Shown here piece after piece: positions 56,118 through 64,000 of a DNA stretch of 64,000 nucleotides. Origin of the DNA: Blautia glucerasea. Its GTDB lineage: Bacteria > Bacillota > Clostridia > Lachnospirales > Lachnospiraceae. Under the pieces are notes generated by a model, which was not told where the DNA came from, ran no database searches, and saw only the letters and a list, made by a program, of their open reading frames with translations. Made by a program: the position numbers and the translations under genes. The number at the start of each line of letters is the position of its first letter. Position 1 is the stretch's first letter. Location of the stretch: the NCBI RefSeq assembly GCF_020537505.1, contig NZ_JAJBMO010000022.1, positions 9,104 through 73,103 on the forward strand, given 5' to 3'.

Positions 56118-56438
56118 TTAGCACTCTTTTCCTTCCTCCTGCAGCACCCTCATAATGGCTTCTGCAAAATTCCAGTCCTGTACAGCCAGGCTGGCGCGGA
56201 ATTCCTTGCCCATGGCATGGCCTAAGGTTTCTTTATCGGAAAGGATATACAGGGGAACTTCATAGAATTCACACATGTTCCGGAATTTCTTCTTCGTATT
56301 ATCCGAAGAATCTCCGGCTACTATGGCCAGATATCCTTTGCCTGTCTTAATGGACTTTTCAGTGGAAAATTCTCCGCTAACTGTCTTGCCTGCTTTTGTT
56401 GCAAGTCCGATCAGGGACAACGCCTTATTGTTCTTCAA
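56118..56438 (-). CDS. ylxQ: L7Ae/L30e-family RNA-binding protein YlxQ
   Basis: A 106-residue kink-turn-type RNA-binding protein encoded between rnpM and infB as in other Firmicutes. Sequence: NKALSLIGLATKAGKTVSGE at the N-terminus, AIVAGDSSDNTKKKF (about residue 40), YEVPLYILSDKETLGHAMGKE and SLAVQDWNFA. I start at TTG 56436-56438, 10 nt after AAGGAG, which gives the family length and a 14-bp overlap with the rnpM end; an upstream ATG would add 13 residues inside rnpM. Confidence 0.88.
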   Translation of the reverse strand: MKNNKALSLIGLATKAGKTVSGEFSTEKSIKTGKGYLAIVAGDSSDNTKKKFRNMCEFYEVPLYILSDKETLGHAMGKEFRASLAVQDWNFAEAIMRVLQEEGKEC

Positions 56439-56703
56439 TATGATCAAACTCCTTCTCAAGGCTCTCATAAACCTCATCCGGGATCTCTGCCTTCAAAGAA
56501 CGCTCCAGTCCGTGATTCTTTCTGGCCTTCTCCAGGCATTCGCGGTTTTTGCAGATGTAAGCTCCGCGGCCGTTCTTCTTACCTGTGGCATCCAGAATAA
56601 TCTCATCCTCTGCGGTTTTTAATACCCTGATCATTTCTTTTTTATTTTTCATTTCTCTGCAGCCAGTACACTGGCGCATAGGAATCTTATTCTTCGTCTT
56701 CAT
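56425..56703 (-). CDS. rnpM: RNase P modulator RnpM (YlxR)
   Basis: A 92-residue basic protein of the YlxR family, known in Bacillus to bind the RNase P RNA. The hallmark PMRQCTGCREMKNKKEMIRV is at residues 8-27, followed by LDATGKKNGRGAYICKNREC with four Cys in two pairs in total. ATG 56703 overlaps the nusA end by 17 bp and the RBS is only weak, consistent with translational coupling. Confidence 0.93.
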   Translation of the reverse strand: MKTKNKIPMRQCTGCREMKNKKEMIRVLKTAEDEIILDATGKKNGRGAYICKNRECLEKARKNHGLERSLKAEIPDEVYESLEKEFDHIEEQ

Positions 56704-57889
56704 TCTCTACCGCATCCCCAGTCTCTTTGGACTCTTCACCGGCAGCAGCCTCTTCGCTATCCTGGGAAGCTTCTTCTCCCTCAGAAGATTCCTCGTACTC
56801 CTCATCCTCGTAGTACTCGTCATCATCCTCGTCATAATCATAGAAGTCGCCGGACTCTCTTGCCTGAGTTTCACTCTTGATGTCGATTTTAAATCCAGTC
56901 AGACGTGCTGCAAGACGTGCATTCTGTCCTTCTTTACCGATTGCAAGAGAAAGCTGGTAATCTGGAACTACAACAAGTGCTGTCTTCTCGTCCGGATCTG
57001 CCATAACTGCGATTACTTTCGCCGGACTCAGGGCATTCTCAATCAGGATTGCCGGGTTCTCATCCCAGTTGATAATATCGATTTTCTCACCGCGAAGCTC
57101 ATTTACGATCGCGCTGACACGGGCACCGTTCACACCTACACATGCGCCAACCGGATCTACGTCAGGATCATTGCTCCATACAGCAAGCTTGGTACGGGAA
57201 CCAGCCTCACGGGCGATGCTCTTGATCTCAACAGTTCCGTCCTTCACCTCTGCAACTTCGGACTCAAAAAGACGTTTTACAAGGCCAGGATGTGTTCTGG
57301 AAACCAGGATACGTGGTCCTTTCGGGGTATCCTTAACTTCGAGAATGTAAACTTTGATTCTCTCAGTGGGCTGGAAGGTCTCGCCCTTCACCTGCTCGTT
57401 CTCAGCAAGAACTGCGTCTGCCTTTCCAAGATTTACGCTCACATTATGTCCTACAACACGCTGTACAATACCAGTTACAACTTCCTTCTCATTGCCATGA
57501 TACTGGTCGTACAGAACCTTGCGCTCTTCCTCGCGGATTTTCTGAAGGATGATGTTCTTAGCATTCTGTGTTGCAATACGGCCAAATTTGTCAGAGTGTA
57601 CCGGCACCTTCAGGATATCGCCCACTTCTGCATTTGTGTTCTGCTTCTGTGCCTCTACAAGGGAAATCTCTTCTGCAGGATCCTCTACGAACTCTACAAC
57701 CTTGCGGTCTGCAAATACACTGAAATCACCTGTTTCTCTGTTGATGGTAACGTGTACGTTATCTGCTTTTCCGAAATGGTTCTTGTATGCCTGGATCAAA
57801 GACTGCTCAATGGCATCCAGCAGAGTTTCCTTGCTGATATTTTTATCGCGTTCCAGTTCATCCAGAGCACCCATTAACTCCTTGTTCAT
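56687..57889 (-). CDS. nusA: Transcription termination/antitermination factor NusA
   Basis: Binds RNA polymerase and promotes pausing and termination. The 400-residue protein has an N-terminal RNAP-binding domain ([18 protein letters not shown]), S1 ([22 protein letters not shown], read in parts, about 135-160), KH1 ([21 protein letters not shown], in parts, about 250) and KH2 ([17 protein letters not shown], about 320). It ends in a very acidic Asp/Glu/Tyr/Ser tail of about 60 residues. GGAGG precedes ATG 57889. Confidence 0.97.
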   Translation of the reverse strand: MNKELMGALDELERDKNISKETLLDAIEQSLIQAYKNHFGKADNVHVTINRETGDFSVFADRKVVEFVEDPAEEISLVEAQKQNTNAEVGDILKVPVHSDKFGRIATQNAKNIILQKIREEERKVLYDQYHGNEKEVVTGIVQRVVGHNVSVNLGKADAVLAENEQVKGETFQPTERIKVYILEVKDTPKGPRILVSRTHPGLVKRLFESEVAEVKDGTVEIKSIAREAGSRTKLAVWSNDPDVDPVGACVGVNGARVSAIVNELRGEKIDIINWDENPAILIENALSPAKVIAVMADPDEKTALVVVPDYQLSLAIGKEGQNARLAARLTGFKIDIKSETQARESGDFYDYDEDDDEYYEDEEYEESSEGEEASQDSEEAAAGEESKETGDAVENEDEE

Positions 57890-57940
57890 TTTTCTTATTT
57901 CCTCCTTTTTGCTTTCCAGTTTAATCGCTCATTCCTGAAT

Positions 57941-57999
57941 AGGAAGGTCAGCTGTTCCGCGCCTATGGTGCTCCCACAGCTGCCGGCCGGGACCTTCCT
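57941..57999 (-). other. Long-stem RNA hairpin between rimP and nusA
   Basis: AGGAAGGTC (57941-57949) pairs with GACCTTCCT (57991-57999) and, nested, AGCTGT (57950-57955) with ACAGCT (57976-57981). There is no T-run, so this is not a terminator; it may be a processing site or protein-binding leader for nusA. Confidence 0.6.
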
Positions 58000-58006
58000 A
58001 GTAACC

Positions 58007-58471
58007 TTAGAACTCAATCGCCAGACGTACCAGTGCGATGTCCTTTTTGTCAAAGGTACGTGGAGTACCTTCTTCCTCTATGGTCACACTATTATTATCA
58101 TATGCTGTCAATTCACCACAAAATTCTTTCTGTTTCTCGATTGGCCGGTAGGTTCTGATCTCTACCAGTTTTCCAATGCTTCTGGCAAAATCTTTTTCCT
58201 TCTTCAGCGGTCTGTCAAGTCCTGGAGAGCTGATCTCCATAATGTAGCTGTCCTCGATAAAATCATCCTCATCCAGCTTGTCGCTGAAAGCGCGGCTTAC
58301 TGTCTCACAGTCATTCACTGTGATTCCGCCCGGTTTGTCAATGTAGCCACGAAGGTACCAGGTTCCTGCTTCCTTCACATACTCTACATCTACCAGTTCG
58401 AATCCGTTGCTCTCTACGATCGGAGCCAGCATTGCTTCTGCTTTCTGTTCATACTCTTCTTTTCTGCTCAT
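58007..58471 (-). CDS. rimP: Ribosome maturation factor RimP
   Basis: 30S assembly factor. The 154-residue protein has the N-terminal alpha/beta domain (ELVDVEYVKEAGTWYLRGYI, IDKPGGITVNDCETVSRA, YIMEISSPGLDRPLKKEKDF) and a C-terminal SH3-like domain (GELTAYDNNSVTIEEE). GGTGG precedes ATG 58471. First gene of the nusA-infB operon, with its own promoter and a hairpin leader. Confidence 0.95.
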   Translation of the reverse strand: MSRKEEYEQKAEAMLAPIVESNGFELVDVEYVKEAGTWYLRGYIDKPGGITVNDCETVSRAFSDKLDEDDFIEDSYIMEISSPGLDRPLKKEKDFARSIGKLVEIRTYRPIEKQKEFCGELTAYDNNSVTIEEEGTPRTFDKKDIALVRLAIEF

Positions 58472-58595
58472 TTTCCCACCTGCCTTTCTAATCTGGAACT
58501 GCCGCCAGCTTGCAAGTCTGTACCTGGTGACGCATAAAAAGCTGCACCTCTTTGCAAAATTTCCAGCTGCAAATTCCAGTCTCGCCCTTATCAGC

Positions 58596-58620
58596 AAAAA
58601 GAGTGGGCTCACGCCCACTC
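58596..58620 (-). terminator. Terminator-like hairpin in the rimP leader
   Basis: GAGTGGGC/GCCCACTC, 8-bp perfect stem with a 4-nt loop followed on the minus strand by TTTTTGC. It lies about 30 nt downstream of the promoter and 125 nt before rimP, so it would act as an attenuator for the whole operon. Confidence 0.8.
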
Positions 58621-58648
58621 CTTAAGTCAACAAGTTCTGATTTCCTAC

Positions 58649-58677
58649 ATTCTAACACCTTTAAATCTAAATTGCAA
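58649..58677 (-). promoter_or_regulatory. Promoter of the rimP-nusA-infB operon
   Basis: Minus strand TTGCAA (58672-58677), 17-bp spacer, TAGAAT (58649-58654). Confidence 0.8.
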
Positions 58678-58731
58678 GGGCTTTTTATCAGAAAAATGCC
58701 CAGCTTACGGGTTTTCAACCCATTTCGCCCT

Positions 58732-60978
58732 TTAAATTCTCGGTTTTGTTCCCTTGGTATCACGCTTCGCAAGTTTCACTTTACTTAATACATAAGGCTT
58801 GTCGTGATACTGGATGGTGTATTCCTGACGGGGTTCCACCAGATATGCGTGTTCCAGCACATCCCCGTCACCAAGCTTCATGCCCCTTACACCTACAGAG
58901 GTTTTTTTCATGGTGGAAACGTCTGTTTTCAAAATACGAAGGAAATAACCGTTCTGGCTCTGGAATACCACCTGTTCCATCTCATCTGCCGGACCTACGA
59001 AGATCAGCTGGTCCTCATCTCCTAACTTGGTAGAAGCAATGGTTCTCTTTGCCACGTCAAATTCAGCACCAGCCACCAGCTTACACATGGAAGTCTTTGT
59101 GACAAACAGAAGGGTAGCTAATTTCACCTGTCCTACAGGTGCCACGTAAAGGATCTGCTCCTGGCTGCTGTCATAATTGCTCAGATTATCTGCCGGCGTT
59201 CCTTTATCGCGGAAGCGCACCAGCGGAATATCCGCTACCTTAATGGAGTGCATCCGTCCCATATCCGTAAAAATACAGATCTTATCCGTATTCATACAGG
59301 TAAAGATAAATTTGTTCTCTGCATGGGCAGCCTCTTTGTTCCGCTCATAGGCATTCTTGTCAATAAGGCGCATATAACCGAAGCGGTCCATAAGGAAGCA
59401 GACTTCTGTCTCCTCCAGCTTCTTCTCTTCGTAAACGGCCTCCTCTGCGTTCTCGATCACCGTTCTTCTCTTGGTGCTGTACTCTCTCTTGATTCCATCC
59501 AGCTCTGCAATGATCACTTCGCACATGGAATCATAATTATTTAAAATATCTTCATAAGAAGCAATATTTTTCATGGTCTGGTCATACTCAGCCTGTAGTG
59601 CCGCAATTTCCAGTCCGATCAGACGGTACAGACGCATTTCCAGGATGGCTGTGGCCTGATTCTCTGTAAATTTCAGATTCTTAGCGGCTTTCTCACTGGC
59701 TTTGGACTTAAATATAATGCCCTCTGTCACACCCTCTACCAGACATTTCTTTACCTGGTCACGGCTCTTGCTGCCCCGGAGGATCTCAATGATCAGGTCG
59801 ATCGCATCACAGGCTTTGATAAGACCTTCCTGGATCTCTTTTTTCTCAAGTTCTTTACCAAGAAGGGTTTTGTACTTGCGGGTGGTGATCTCAAAGACGA
59901 AATCCACATGATGCTCAATGATCTGCTTCAGGCTTAAAGTCTCCGGGCGTCCATCTGCAACAGCCAGCATATTTACACCGAAGGTATCCTCCAGTCTGGT
60001 TTTCTTATAGAGCATGTTGGTCAGATTTTCTACATCTGCATCTTTCTTTAATTCCAGTACAATACGGATTCCTTCCTTGGAGGACTGGTTGGAAATGTCC
60101 ACGATGTCCGTGGTCTTCTTGGTTTCCACAAGAGACGCCACGTCATTAAGGAATTTTCCAATATTGGCACCAATCATGGTGTATGGAATCTCGGTGATCA
60201 CCAGCTGCTGGCGGCCGCCTTTTAATTTCTCCACTTCCACCTTACCGCGAAGACGGAGCTTGCCGCTTCCAGTCTCATAAATATTCAGAAGGTCATCTTT
60301 ATTTACCACAAGGCCGCCGGTAGGGAAATCCGGTCCTTTTAGGTAACGCATCAGACCTTTTACACTAATGTCATTGTTCTTAATATATGCCTTTACTGCA
60401 TCCACAACCTCTCCAAGATTGTGAGGCGGAATGCTGGTTGCCATACCTACAGCGATACCGTCCGCACCATTTACCAGAAGGTTGGGGATTTTTACAGGAA
60501 GCACCTGTGGTTCCTTCTCTGTCTCGTCAAAGTTTGGCATAAAGTCTACTACATTTTTGTCAAGGTCAGCCAGAAAAACCTCCTGGGTCAGCTTCTCCAG
60601 CCTTGCCTCTGTATATCGCATGGCAGCGGCACCATCGCCTTCGATGGAACCAAAATTTCCGTGGCCGTCTACCAGAATCTTGCCTTTCTTGAAGTCCTGT
60701 GCCATTACAACCAGTGCTTCGTAAATGGAGCTGTCACCGTGAGGATGATATTTACCCATGGTATCACCCACAATACGGGCACATTTACGGTATGGACGGT
60801 CATAACGGATTCCAAGCTCATACATATCGTACAGGGTTCTTCTTTGTACCGGCTTCAGACCGTCACGGACATCAGGAAGTGCCCTGGAAATGATAACGCT
60901 CATTGCATAATCGATATAGGATTTTTGCATCACGTCCGCATAGTCCGTGGCAATTACATTCTCCTGTTTTGTTTCCAT
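58732..60978 (-). CDS. Type IIA DNA topoisomerase subunit A (ParC/GyrA family)
   Basis: Cleaves and rejoins DNA for supercoil control or decatenation, as partner of the upstream B subunit. The 748-residue protein has [16 protein letters not shown], the catalytic Tyr122 ([10 protein letters not shown]) and the quinolone region [12 protein letters not shown] with Ser83 and Glu87 (sensitive-type residues in E. coli numbering). The C-terminal beta-pinwheel is short and I see no GyrA box (QRRGGKG), which favours topoisomerase IV-like decatenation over gyrase. AAAGGA precedes ATG 60978. Lachnospiraceae typically also carry gyrBA elsewhere, so this may be a second set; that cannot be tested here. 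Confidence 0.88.
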   Translation of the reverse strand: METKQENVIATDYADVMQKSYIDYAMSVIISRALPDVRDGLKPVQRRTLYDMYELGIRYDRPYRKCARIVGDTMGKYHPHGDSSIYEALVVMAQDFKKGKILVDGHGNFGSIEGDGAAAMRYTEARLEKLTQEVFLADLDKNVVDFMPNFDETEKEPQVLPVKIPNLLVNGADGIAVGMATSIPPHNLGEVVDAVKAYIKNNDISVKGLMRYLKGPDFPTGGLVVNKDDLLNIYETGSGKLRLRGKVEVEKLKGGRQQLVITEIPYTMIGANIGKFLNDVASLVETKKTTDIVDISNQSSKEGIRIVLELKKDADVENLTNMLYKKTRLEDTFGVNMLAVADGRPETLSLKQIIEHHVDFVFEITTRKYKTLLGKELEKKEIQEGLIKACDAIDLIIEILRGSKSRDQVKKCLVEGVTEGIIFKSKASEKAAKNLKFTENQATAILEMRLYRLIGLEIAALQAEYDQTMKNIASYEDILNNYDSMCEVIIAELDGIKREYSTKRRTVIENAEEAVYEEKKLEETEVCFLMDRFGYMRLIDKNAYERNKEAAHAENKFIFTCMNTDKICIFTDMGRMHSIKVADIPLVRFRDKGTPADNLSNYDSSQEQILYVAPVGQVKLATLLFVTKTSMCKLVAGAEFDVAKRTIASTKLGDEDQLIFVGPADEMEQVVFQSQNGYFLRILKTDVSTMKKTSVGVRGMKLGDGDVLEHAYLVEPRQEYTIQYHDKPYVLSKVKLAKRDTKGTKPRI

Positions 60979-61046
60979 AATCTATTTTCCTTTCTAAAAC
61001 CGGAGTCCGGTCCTTTTTCCCAGATTTCCAGTTCTCTTCTTATATA

Positions 61047-61073
61047 GTTACCGTTCGTGGTCTAAACGGTAAC
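61047..61073 (-). other. Perfect hairpin between the topoisomerase subunit genes
   Basis: GTTACCGTT (61047-61055) and AACGGTAAC (61065-61073) form a 9-bp perfect stem with a 9-nt loop. No T-run follows, so it probably tunes mRNA stability between subunits rather than terminates. Confidence 0.6.
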
Positions 61074-61103
61074 CTAAAAAAATTGTCTTTTTCCGCAATG
61101 ACC

Positions 61104-63029
61104 TTAAACATCCAGTTCTGCATCTGTAGCATGCTCGTAAATAAACGCCTTTCTTGGCGGTACGTCGCTTCCCATAAGGATCTCGGTCACACTGGAAGCC
61201 ATACGGGCATCCTCGATCTCCACACGCTTCATTCTTCTGGTCTCAGGATTTAAGGTAGTCTCCCAAAGCTGCTGGGCATCCATTTCTCCAAGACCTTTGT
61301 ATCTCTGGAGGGTAAAGCTGCCCGGCTTGTGGCTGCGGCGGTATTTCTCCAGTGCCTTGTCATCATACAGGTACTCTTCCGTGCCTTTCTTCGGCATAAC
61401 CTTATAAAGGGGCGGCATTGCAATATACACATGTCCCTCGTAGATCAGCTCTGGCATAAAGCGATAGAATAAAGTAAGCAAAAGTGTGGAAATATGGGCA
61501 CCATCCACGTCCGCATCCGCCATGATCACGATCTTGTCATAGCGAAGCTTGGTGATGTCAAAATCATTTCCATACCCTTCGGAAAATCCGCAGCCAAAAG
61601 CATTGATCATGGTCTTGATCTCTGCGTTTGCCAGAACCTTATCAATGGTGGCTTTCTCCACATTCAAAATCTTACCGCGGATTGGCAGAATCGCCTGGTA
61701 GTTACGGTCTCTGGCAGTCTTCGCAGAACCGCCGGCGGAATCTCCCTCTACAATAAAGATTTCACAAAGGGAAGGATCCTTTTTCTCACAGTTTGCAAGC
61801 TTGCCGTTGGAATCGAAGGAATATTTCTGCCTGGTGAGAAGGTTGGTCTTTGCACGCTCCTCTGTTTTACGGATTTTAGCAGCCTTCTCTGCGCAGGATA
61901 AAACAGTTTTTAGGGTTTCCAGATTACGGTCAAAATAGAGCACCAGCTGTTCAGACATTACTTTACCAGTGGCGCGGGCTGCGTCCTGGTTGTCCAGCTT
62001 GGTCTTGGTCTGGCCCTCGAAGCGGGGCTCCGGATGCTTGATAGAAACCACAGCGGTCATTCCATTACGGATATCTGCGCCGGTGAAGTTGGCATCTTTT
62101 TCCTTCAGGACACCGATCTCACGGGCGTAAGTATTCATTACCGTAGTAAATGTGGTTTTAAATCCAGTGAGATGGGTTCCGCCTTCTGCATTATAAATGT
62201 TGTTGCAGAAGCCAAGTACATTTTCACGGAACTCGTTGGTGTACTGGAATGCCACTTCCACCTGGATTCCATCTGCCTCGCCCTTCAGATAAACCGGCTC
62301 ATGAAGCGCTTCGGAATTATGGTTCAGATCTTTGATGTAGCCTACGATTCCGTCTGGTTCATGGTAAGTGATATCCTCCGGGGTATCCCCACGAAGATCC
62401 ATAAAGTGAATGGTCAGGTCTGGATTCAGATAAGCAGTCTCATGAAGACGGCTCTTTACCTCTGTGGAAGAAAATCTTGTTTTCTCAAAAATCTCCGGAT
62501 CCGGAAGGAAATTGACACAGGTTCCGGTCTGTCTGGTCCTGCCAAGCTTGGGAAGAAGTCCCGCTTCCAGCTCAATGGTGGGCACACCTCTCTCATAATG
62601 ATCGTGATGTACAAATCCGTCACGGCTGATCTTAATATCCAGATAAGTGGACAGGGCATTTACAACGGAAGAACCAACACCATGCAGACCACCGCTTGTC
62701 TTGTAGGCAGAATTGTCGAACTTACCGCCGGCATGAAGGGTGGTAAATACAAGACGTTCTGCAGATACGCCTTTGGCATGCATATCTACCGGAATTCCCC
62801 GTCCATTATCCGTAACCGTACAGGAGCCATCTTTCTCCAGGGTTACCTCTATATTCGAGCAGTAGCCAGCCAGATGCTCATCTACTGCATTGTCCACGAT
62901 CTCATAGATCAGATGGTTCAGACCTTTTCTGGATACACTTCCGATGTACATTCCCGGACGTTTCCGGACAGCTTCCAGTCCTTCCAGGACCGAAATGCTA
63001 CCGGCGTCGTAAGTGTCTTTCTTTGCCAT
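61104..63029 (-). CDS. Type IIA DNA topoisomerase subunit B (ParE/GyrB family)
   Basis: ATPase subunit of the topoisomerase. The 641-residue protein has the GHKL ATP site (EIVDNAVDEHLAG, VTDNGRGIPV, GGLHGVGSSVVNALS), the transducer Lys (QTKTKLDN), and the TOPRIM motifs VEGDSAGGSAKTARDR (about 424-439) and DADVDGAHI (about 508), ending RAFIYEHATDAELDV-like. The segment LPIRGKILNVEKA looks GyrB-like, while the partner lacks a GyrA box, so gyrase versus topoisomerase IV is unresolved. AAAGGA precedes the ATG; the gene is 125 bp upstream of subunit A. Confidence 0.9.
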   Translation of the reverse strand: MAKKDTYDAGSISVLEGLEAVRKRPGMYIGSVSRKGLNHLIYEIVDNAVDEHLAGYCSNIEVTLEKDGSCTVTDNGRGIPVDMHAKGVSAERLVFTTLHAGGKFDNSAYKTSGGLHGVGSSVVNALSTYLDIKISRDGFVHHDHYERGVPTIELEAGLLPKLGRTRQTGTCVNFLPDPEIFEKTRFSSTEVKSRLHETAYLNPDLTIHFMDLRGDTPEDITYHEPDGIVGYIKDLNHNSEALHEPVYLKGEADGIQVEVAFQYTNEFRENVLGFCNNIYNAEGGTHLTGFKTTFTTVMNTYAREIGVLKEKDANFTGADIRNGMTAVVSIKHPEPRFEGQTKTKLDNQDAARATGKVMSEQLVLYFDRNLETLKTVLSCAEKAAKIRKTEERAKTNLLTRQKYSFDSNGKLANCEKKDPSLCEIFIVEGDSAGGSAKTARDRNYQAILPIRGKILNVEKATIDKVLANAEIKTMINAFGCGFSEGYGNDFDITKLRYDKIVIMADADVDGAHISTLLLTLFYRFMPELIYEGHVYIAMPPLYKVMPKKGTEEYLYDDKALEKYRRSHKPGSFTLQRYKGLGEMDAQQLWETTLNPETRRMKRVEIEDARMASSVTEILMGSDVPPRKAFIYEHATDAELDV

Positions 63030-63125
63030 GGTGTTAATTCCTTTCTTAATTTATTTCAACGGTTATGAAAAGCGGACATACTCGTCCGCTTTCTCCAATT
63101 TCTTATGTTCAAACATTCGTTCTAT

Positions 63126-63155
63126 ATCATACCCCAGTTTATGGTATTTTTGCAA
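63126..63155 (-). promoter_or_regulatory. Promoter of the topoisomerase genes
   Basis: Minus strand TTGCAA (63150-63155), 18-bp spacer, TATGAT (63126-63131), about 100 bp before the subunit B start. Confidence 0.65.
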
Positions 63156-63267
63156 GTAAAATTTCCCTTTTGTATTTTGTACAAAATTTTTTAATATGGG
63201 AAACCCACATATTTCCTGGCTTTTTTCGAAGTTTTTCAAATTTTTTGCAAAAAAATAAAAAAAGTGC

Positions 63268-63296
63268 TTGCATTCTCCCGGAAAGTAAGATATACT
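63268..63296 (+). promoter_or_regulatory. Promoter of the tRNA-Glu array
   Basis: TTGCAT (63268-63273), 17-bp spacer, TATACT (63291-63296), 19 bp before the first tRNA. Confidence 0.8.
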
Positions 63297-63314
63297 AAGC
63301 GAGTCGGTTGACAA

Positions 63315-63386
63315 GGCCAGTTGGTCAAGGGGTTAAGACGTCGCCCTCTCACGGCGAAAACACGAGTTCGATTCTCGTACTGGCTG
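63315..63386 (+). tRNA. tRNA-Glu(CTC), copy 1
   Basis: A 72-nt cloverleaf: acceptor GGCCAGT/ACTGGCT (one G-U), anticodon stem TCGCC/GGCGA with loop CTCTCAC (anticodon CTC, reading GAG), T-arm ACGAG-TTCGATT-CTCGT, discriminator G. CCA is not encoded. Confidence 0.95.
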
Positions 63387-63435
63387 CTTTATTTTCCGGC
63401 AAATTGAATACATATGTTAAGCGAACCGCTTACAA

Positions 63436-63507
63436 GGCCAGTTGGTCAAGGGGTTAAGACGTCGCCCTCTCACGGCGAAAACACGAGTTCGATTCTCGTA
63501 CTGGCTG
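63436..63507 (+). tRNA. tRNA-Glu(CTC), copy 2
   Basis: Identical in all 72 positions to copy 1, exactly 121 bp downstream. The 49-bp spacer shares ATTGAATA...ATGTTAAGC...CCGCTTACA with the next spacer. Confidence 0.95.
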
Positions 63508-63556
63508 CTCTATTTTCCTATAAATTGAATATGTATGTTAAGCATACCGCTTACAT

Positions 63557-63628
63557 GGCCAGTTGGTCAAGGGGTTAAGACGTCGCCCTCTCACGGCGAA
63601 AACACGAGTTCGATTCTCGTACTGGCTG
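63557..63628 (+). tRNA. tRNA-Glu(CTC), copy 3
   Basis: Third identical copy, again 121 bp downstream. An intrinsic terminator follows immediately, so the three are one transcript. Confidence 0.95.
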
Positions 63629-63632
63629 CTAG

Positions 63633-63662
63633 AAACTTCCGAAGTGATTCGGAAGTTTTTTT
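63633..63662 (+). terminator. Terminator of the tRNA array
   Basis: AAACTTCCGAA (63633-63643) pairs with TTCGGAAGTTT (63648-63658), 4-nt loop, followed by TTTT. Confidence 0.92.
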
Positions 63663-63746
63663 GTATATAAATAAACTCTATCCAAAAATATTTTATAATG
63701 AGCCAAACATACTTTGGGAATTTAGCTCATAGCTCGTATAAGCACA

Positions 63747-63794
63747 AGAAGCCATAAACATATTTCCGCGTCTGCTCATATGTCTATGACTTCT
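63747..63794. terminator. Hairpin downstream of the Big_2-like gene
   Basis: AGAAGCCATAAACATAT (63747-63763) pairs with 63778-63794 over 17 bp (two G-U). Plus-strand TTTCTT follows; on the minus strand it lies about 125 bp past the Big_2-like stop. The rest of 63664-63919 holds no gene I can support. Confidence 0.55.
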
Positions 63795-63919
63795 TTTCTT
63801 AATTCTGCGCTATTTTGGCTTTATTACTGCTCTGCTGTTCTTTTTCACCAGAAGAGGCAGCTGTTCAGTATTTTCATCGTTACCAGAATTGATTATTTTA
63901 CTGTTCCGGCAGATGTGCT

Positions 63920-64000
63920 TTATTTCTTTACTGTTACAACGCACTTCTTTGTAACATTTCCAGCCTTCACGGTAATGGTTACGGTTCCAGCTTTCTTTGC
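63920..64000 (-). CDS. C-terminal end of a Big_2-like (bacterial Ig-like) surface protein
   Basis: Only 26 residues and the stop are in the window. They read AGTVTITVKAGNVTKKC and end VVTVKK, the pattern of the final strands of a Big_2 Ig-like domain (typical of adhesins or secreted enzymes in Firmicutes). There is no sorting signal or membrane anchor after it. The rest lies beyond base 64000. Confidence 0.6.
   Translation of the reverse strand, partial: AKKAGTVTITVKAGNVTKKCVVTVKK

Noticed and set aside
58679-58702. GGGCTTTTT/AAAAATGCCC inverted repeat after the topoisomerase genes as a terminator
   Set aside because: One internal mismatch and no T-run on the minus strand; it directly abuts the rimP -35 box, so I could not support a terminator call.
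63315-63628. Tandem 121-bp units as a possible CRISPR or satellite
   Set aside because: Each unit contains a complete, foldable tRNA-Glu; they are tRNA genes.
1-64000. Prophage, CRISPR-Cas, toxin-antitoxin or restriction defence system
   Set aside because: No integrase, phage structural, Cas, nuclease-methylase or toxin-antitoxin pair was recognised; the only mobile-type gene is the IS1634-like transposase.

Overview
The window looks like chromosomal DNA of a Lachnospiraceae-type Firmicute, possibly Blautia-like. This is inferred from moderate GC, strong AGGAGG-type ribosome binding sites, single-chain bacterial/eukaryotic-type glycyl-tRNA synthetase, the rimP-nusA-rnpM-ylxQ-infB-rbfA-nrnA-truB-ribF-rpsO-pnp order, a PPi-type phosphofructokinase beside pyruvate phosphate dikinase, and a giant SpaA/FctA-type surface protein. 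No species assignment was possible without a search. Almost everything lies on the minus strand; only an aldose-1-epimerase homologue, a transposase, a DUF1292 gene and three tRNAs are on the plus strand.

Region 1 (1-12979) is a nucleoside uptake and salvage island read right to left: a BMP-type binding protein, an ABC ATPase and two permeases import nucleosides. Uridine phosphorylase, purine nucleoside phosphorylase, adenosine and cytidine deaminases and uridine kinase process them. Phosphopentomutase and deoxyribose-phosphate aldolase send the pentose to glycolysis. A Crp/Fnr regulator and a PfkB kinase are embedded. Three GACA-NN-TGTC palindromes precede the first gene, and an attenuator-like hairpin separates the binding protein from the ATPase.

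Region 2 (12980-27349) holds a MATE exporter, pyruvate phosphate dikinase with a PPi-type phosphofructokinase (a possible PPi-based glycolytic pair), an aldose epimerase homologue followed by a 164-bp palindromic repeat element, a membrane acyltransferase, glyS, recO, era and an M16C metallopeptidase.

Region 3 (27350-37890) is accessory: a 2,714-residue cell-surface protein with SpaA-like and FctA-like isopeptide domains, four 300-bp DNA repeats and an AT-rich middle, next to an IS1634-like transposase that seems to lack one catalytic Asp.

Region 4 (37891-46318) is mixed: a small hypothetical protein, UDP-galactopyranose mutase, a PutP-type symporter, DUF5662, a GlgX/isoamylase-like protein whose GH13 catalytic motifs are lost, exodeoxyribonuclease III, a Cys-rich DUF1292 protein with a structured leader, and dUTPase.

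Region 5 (46493-58677) is the conserved transcription/translation/RNA-decay cluster, with promoters before rimP and rpsO and several structured intergenic RNAs. Region 6 (58732-64000) has a type IIA topoisomerase pair, three identical tRNA-Glu(CTC) genes in 121-bp tandem units, and the end of a Big_2-like protein cut by the window edge. Coordinates of starts were refined by ribosome binding sites and family N-termini; domain assignments come from reading the translations, not from searches.
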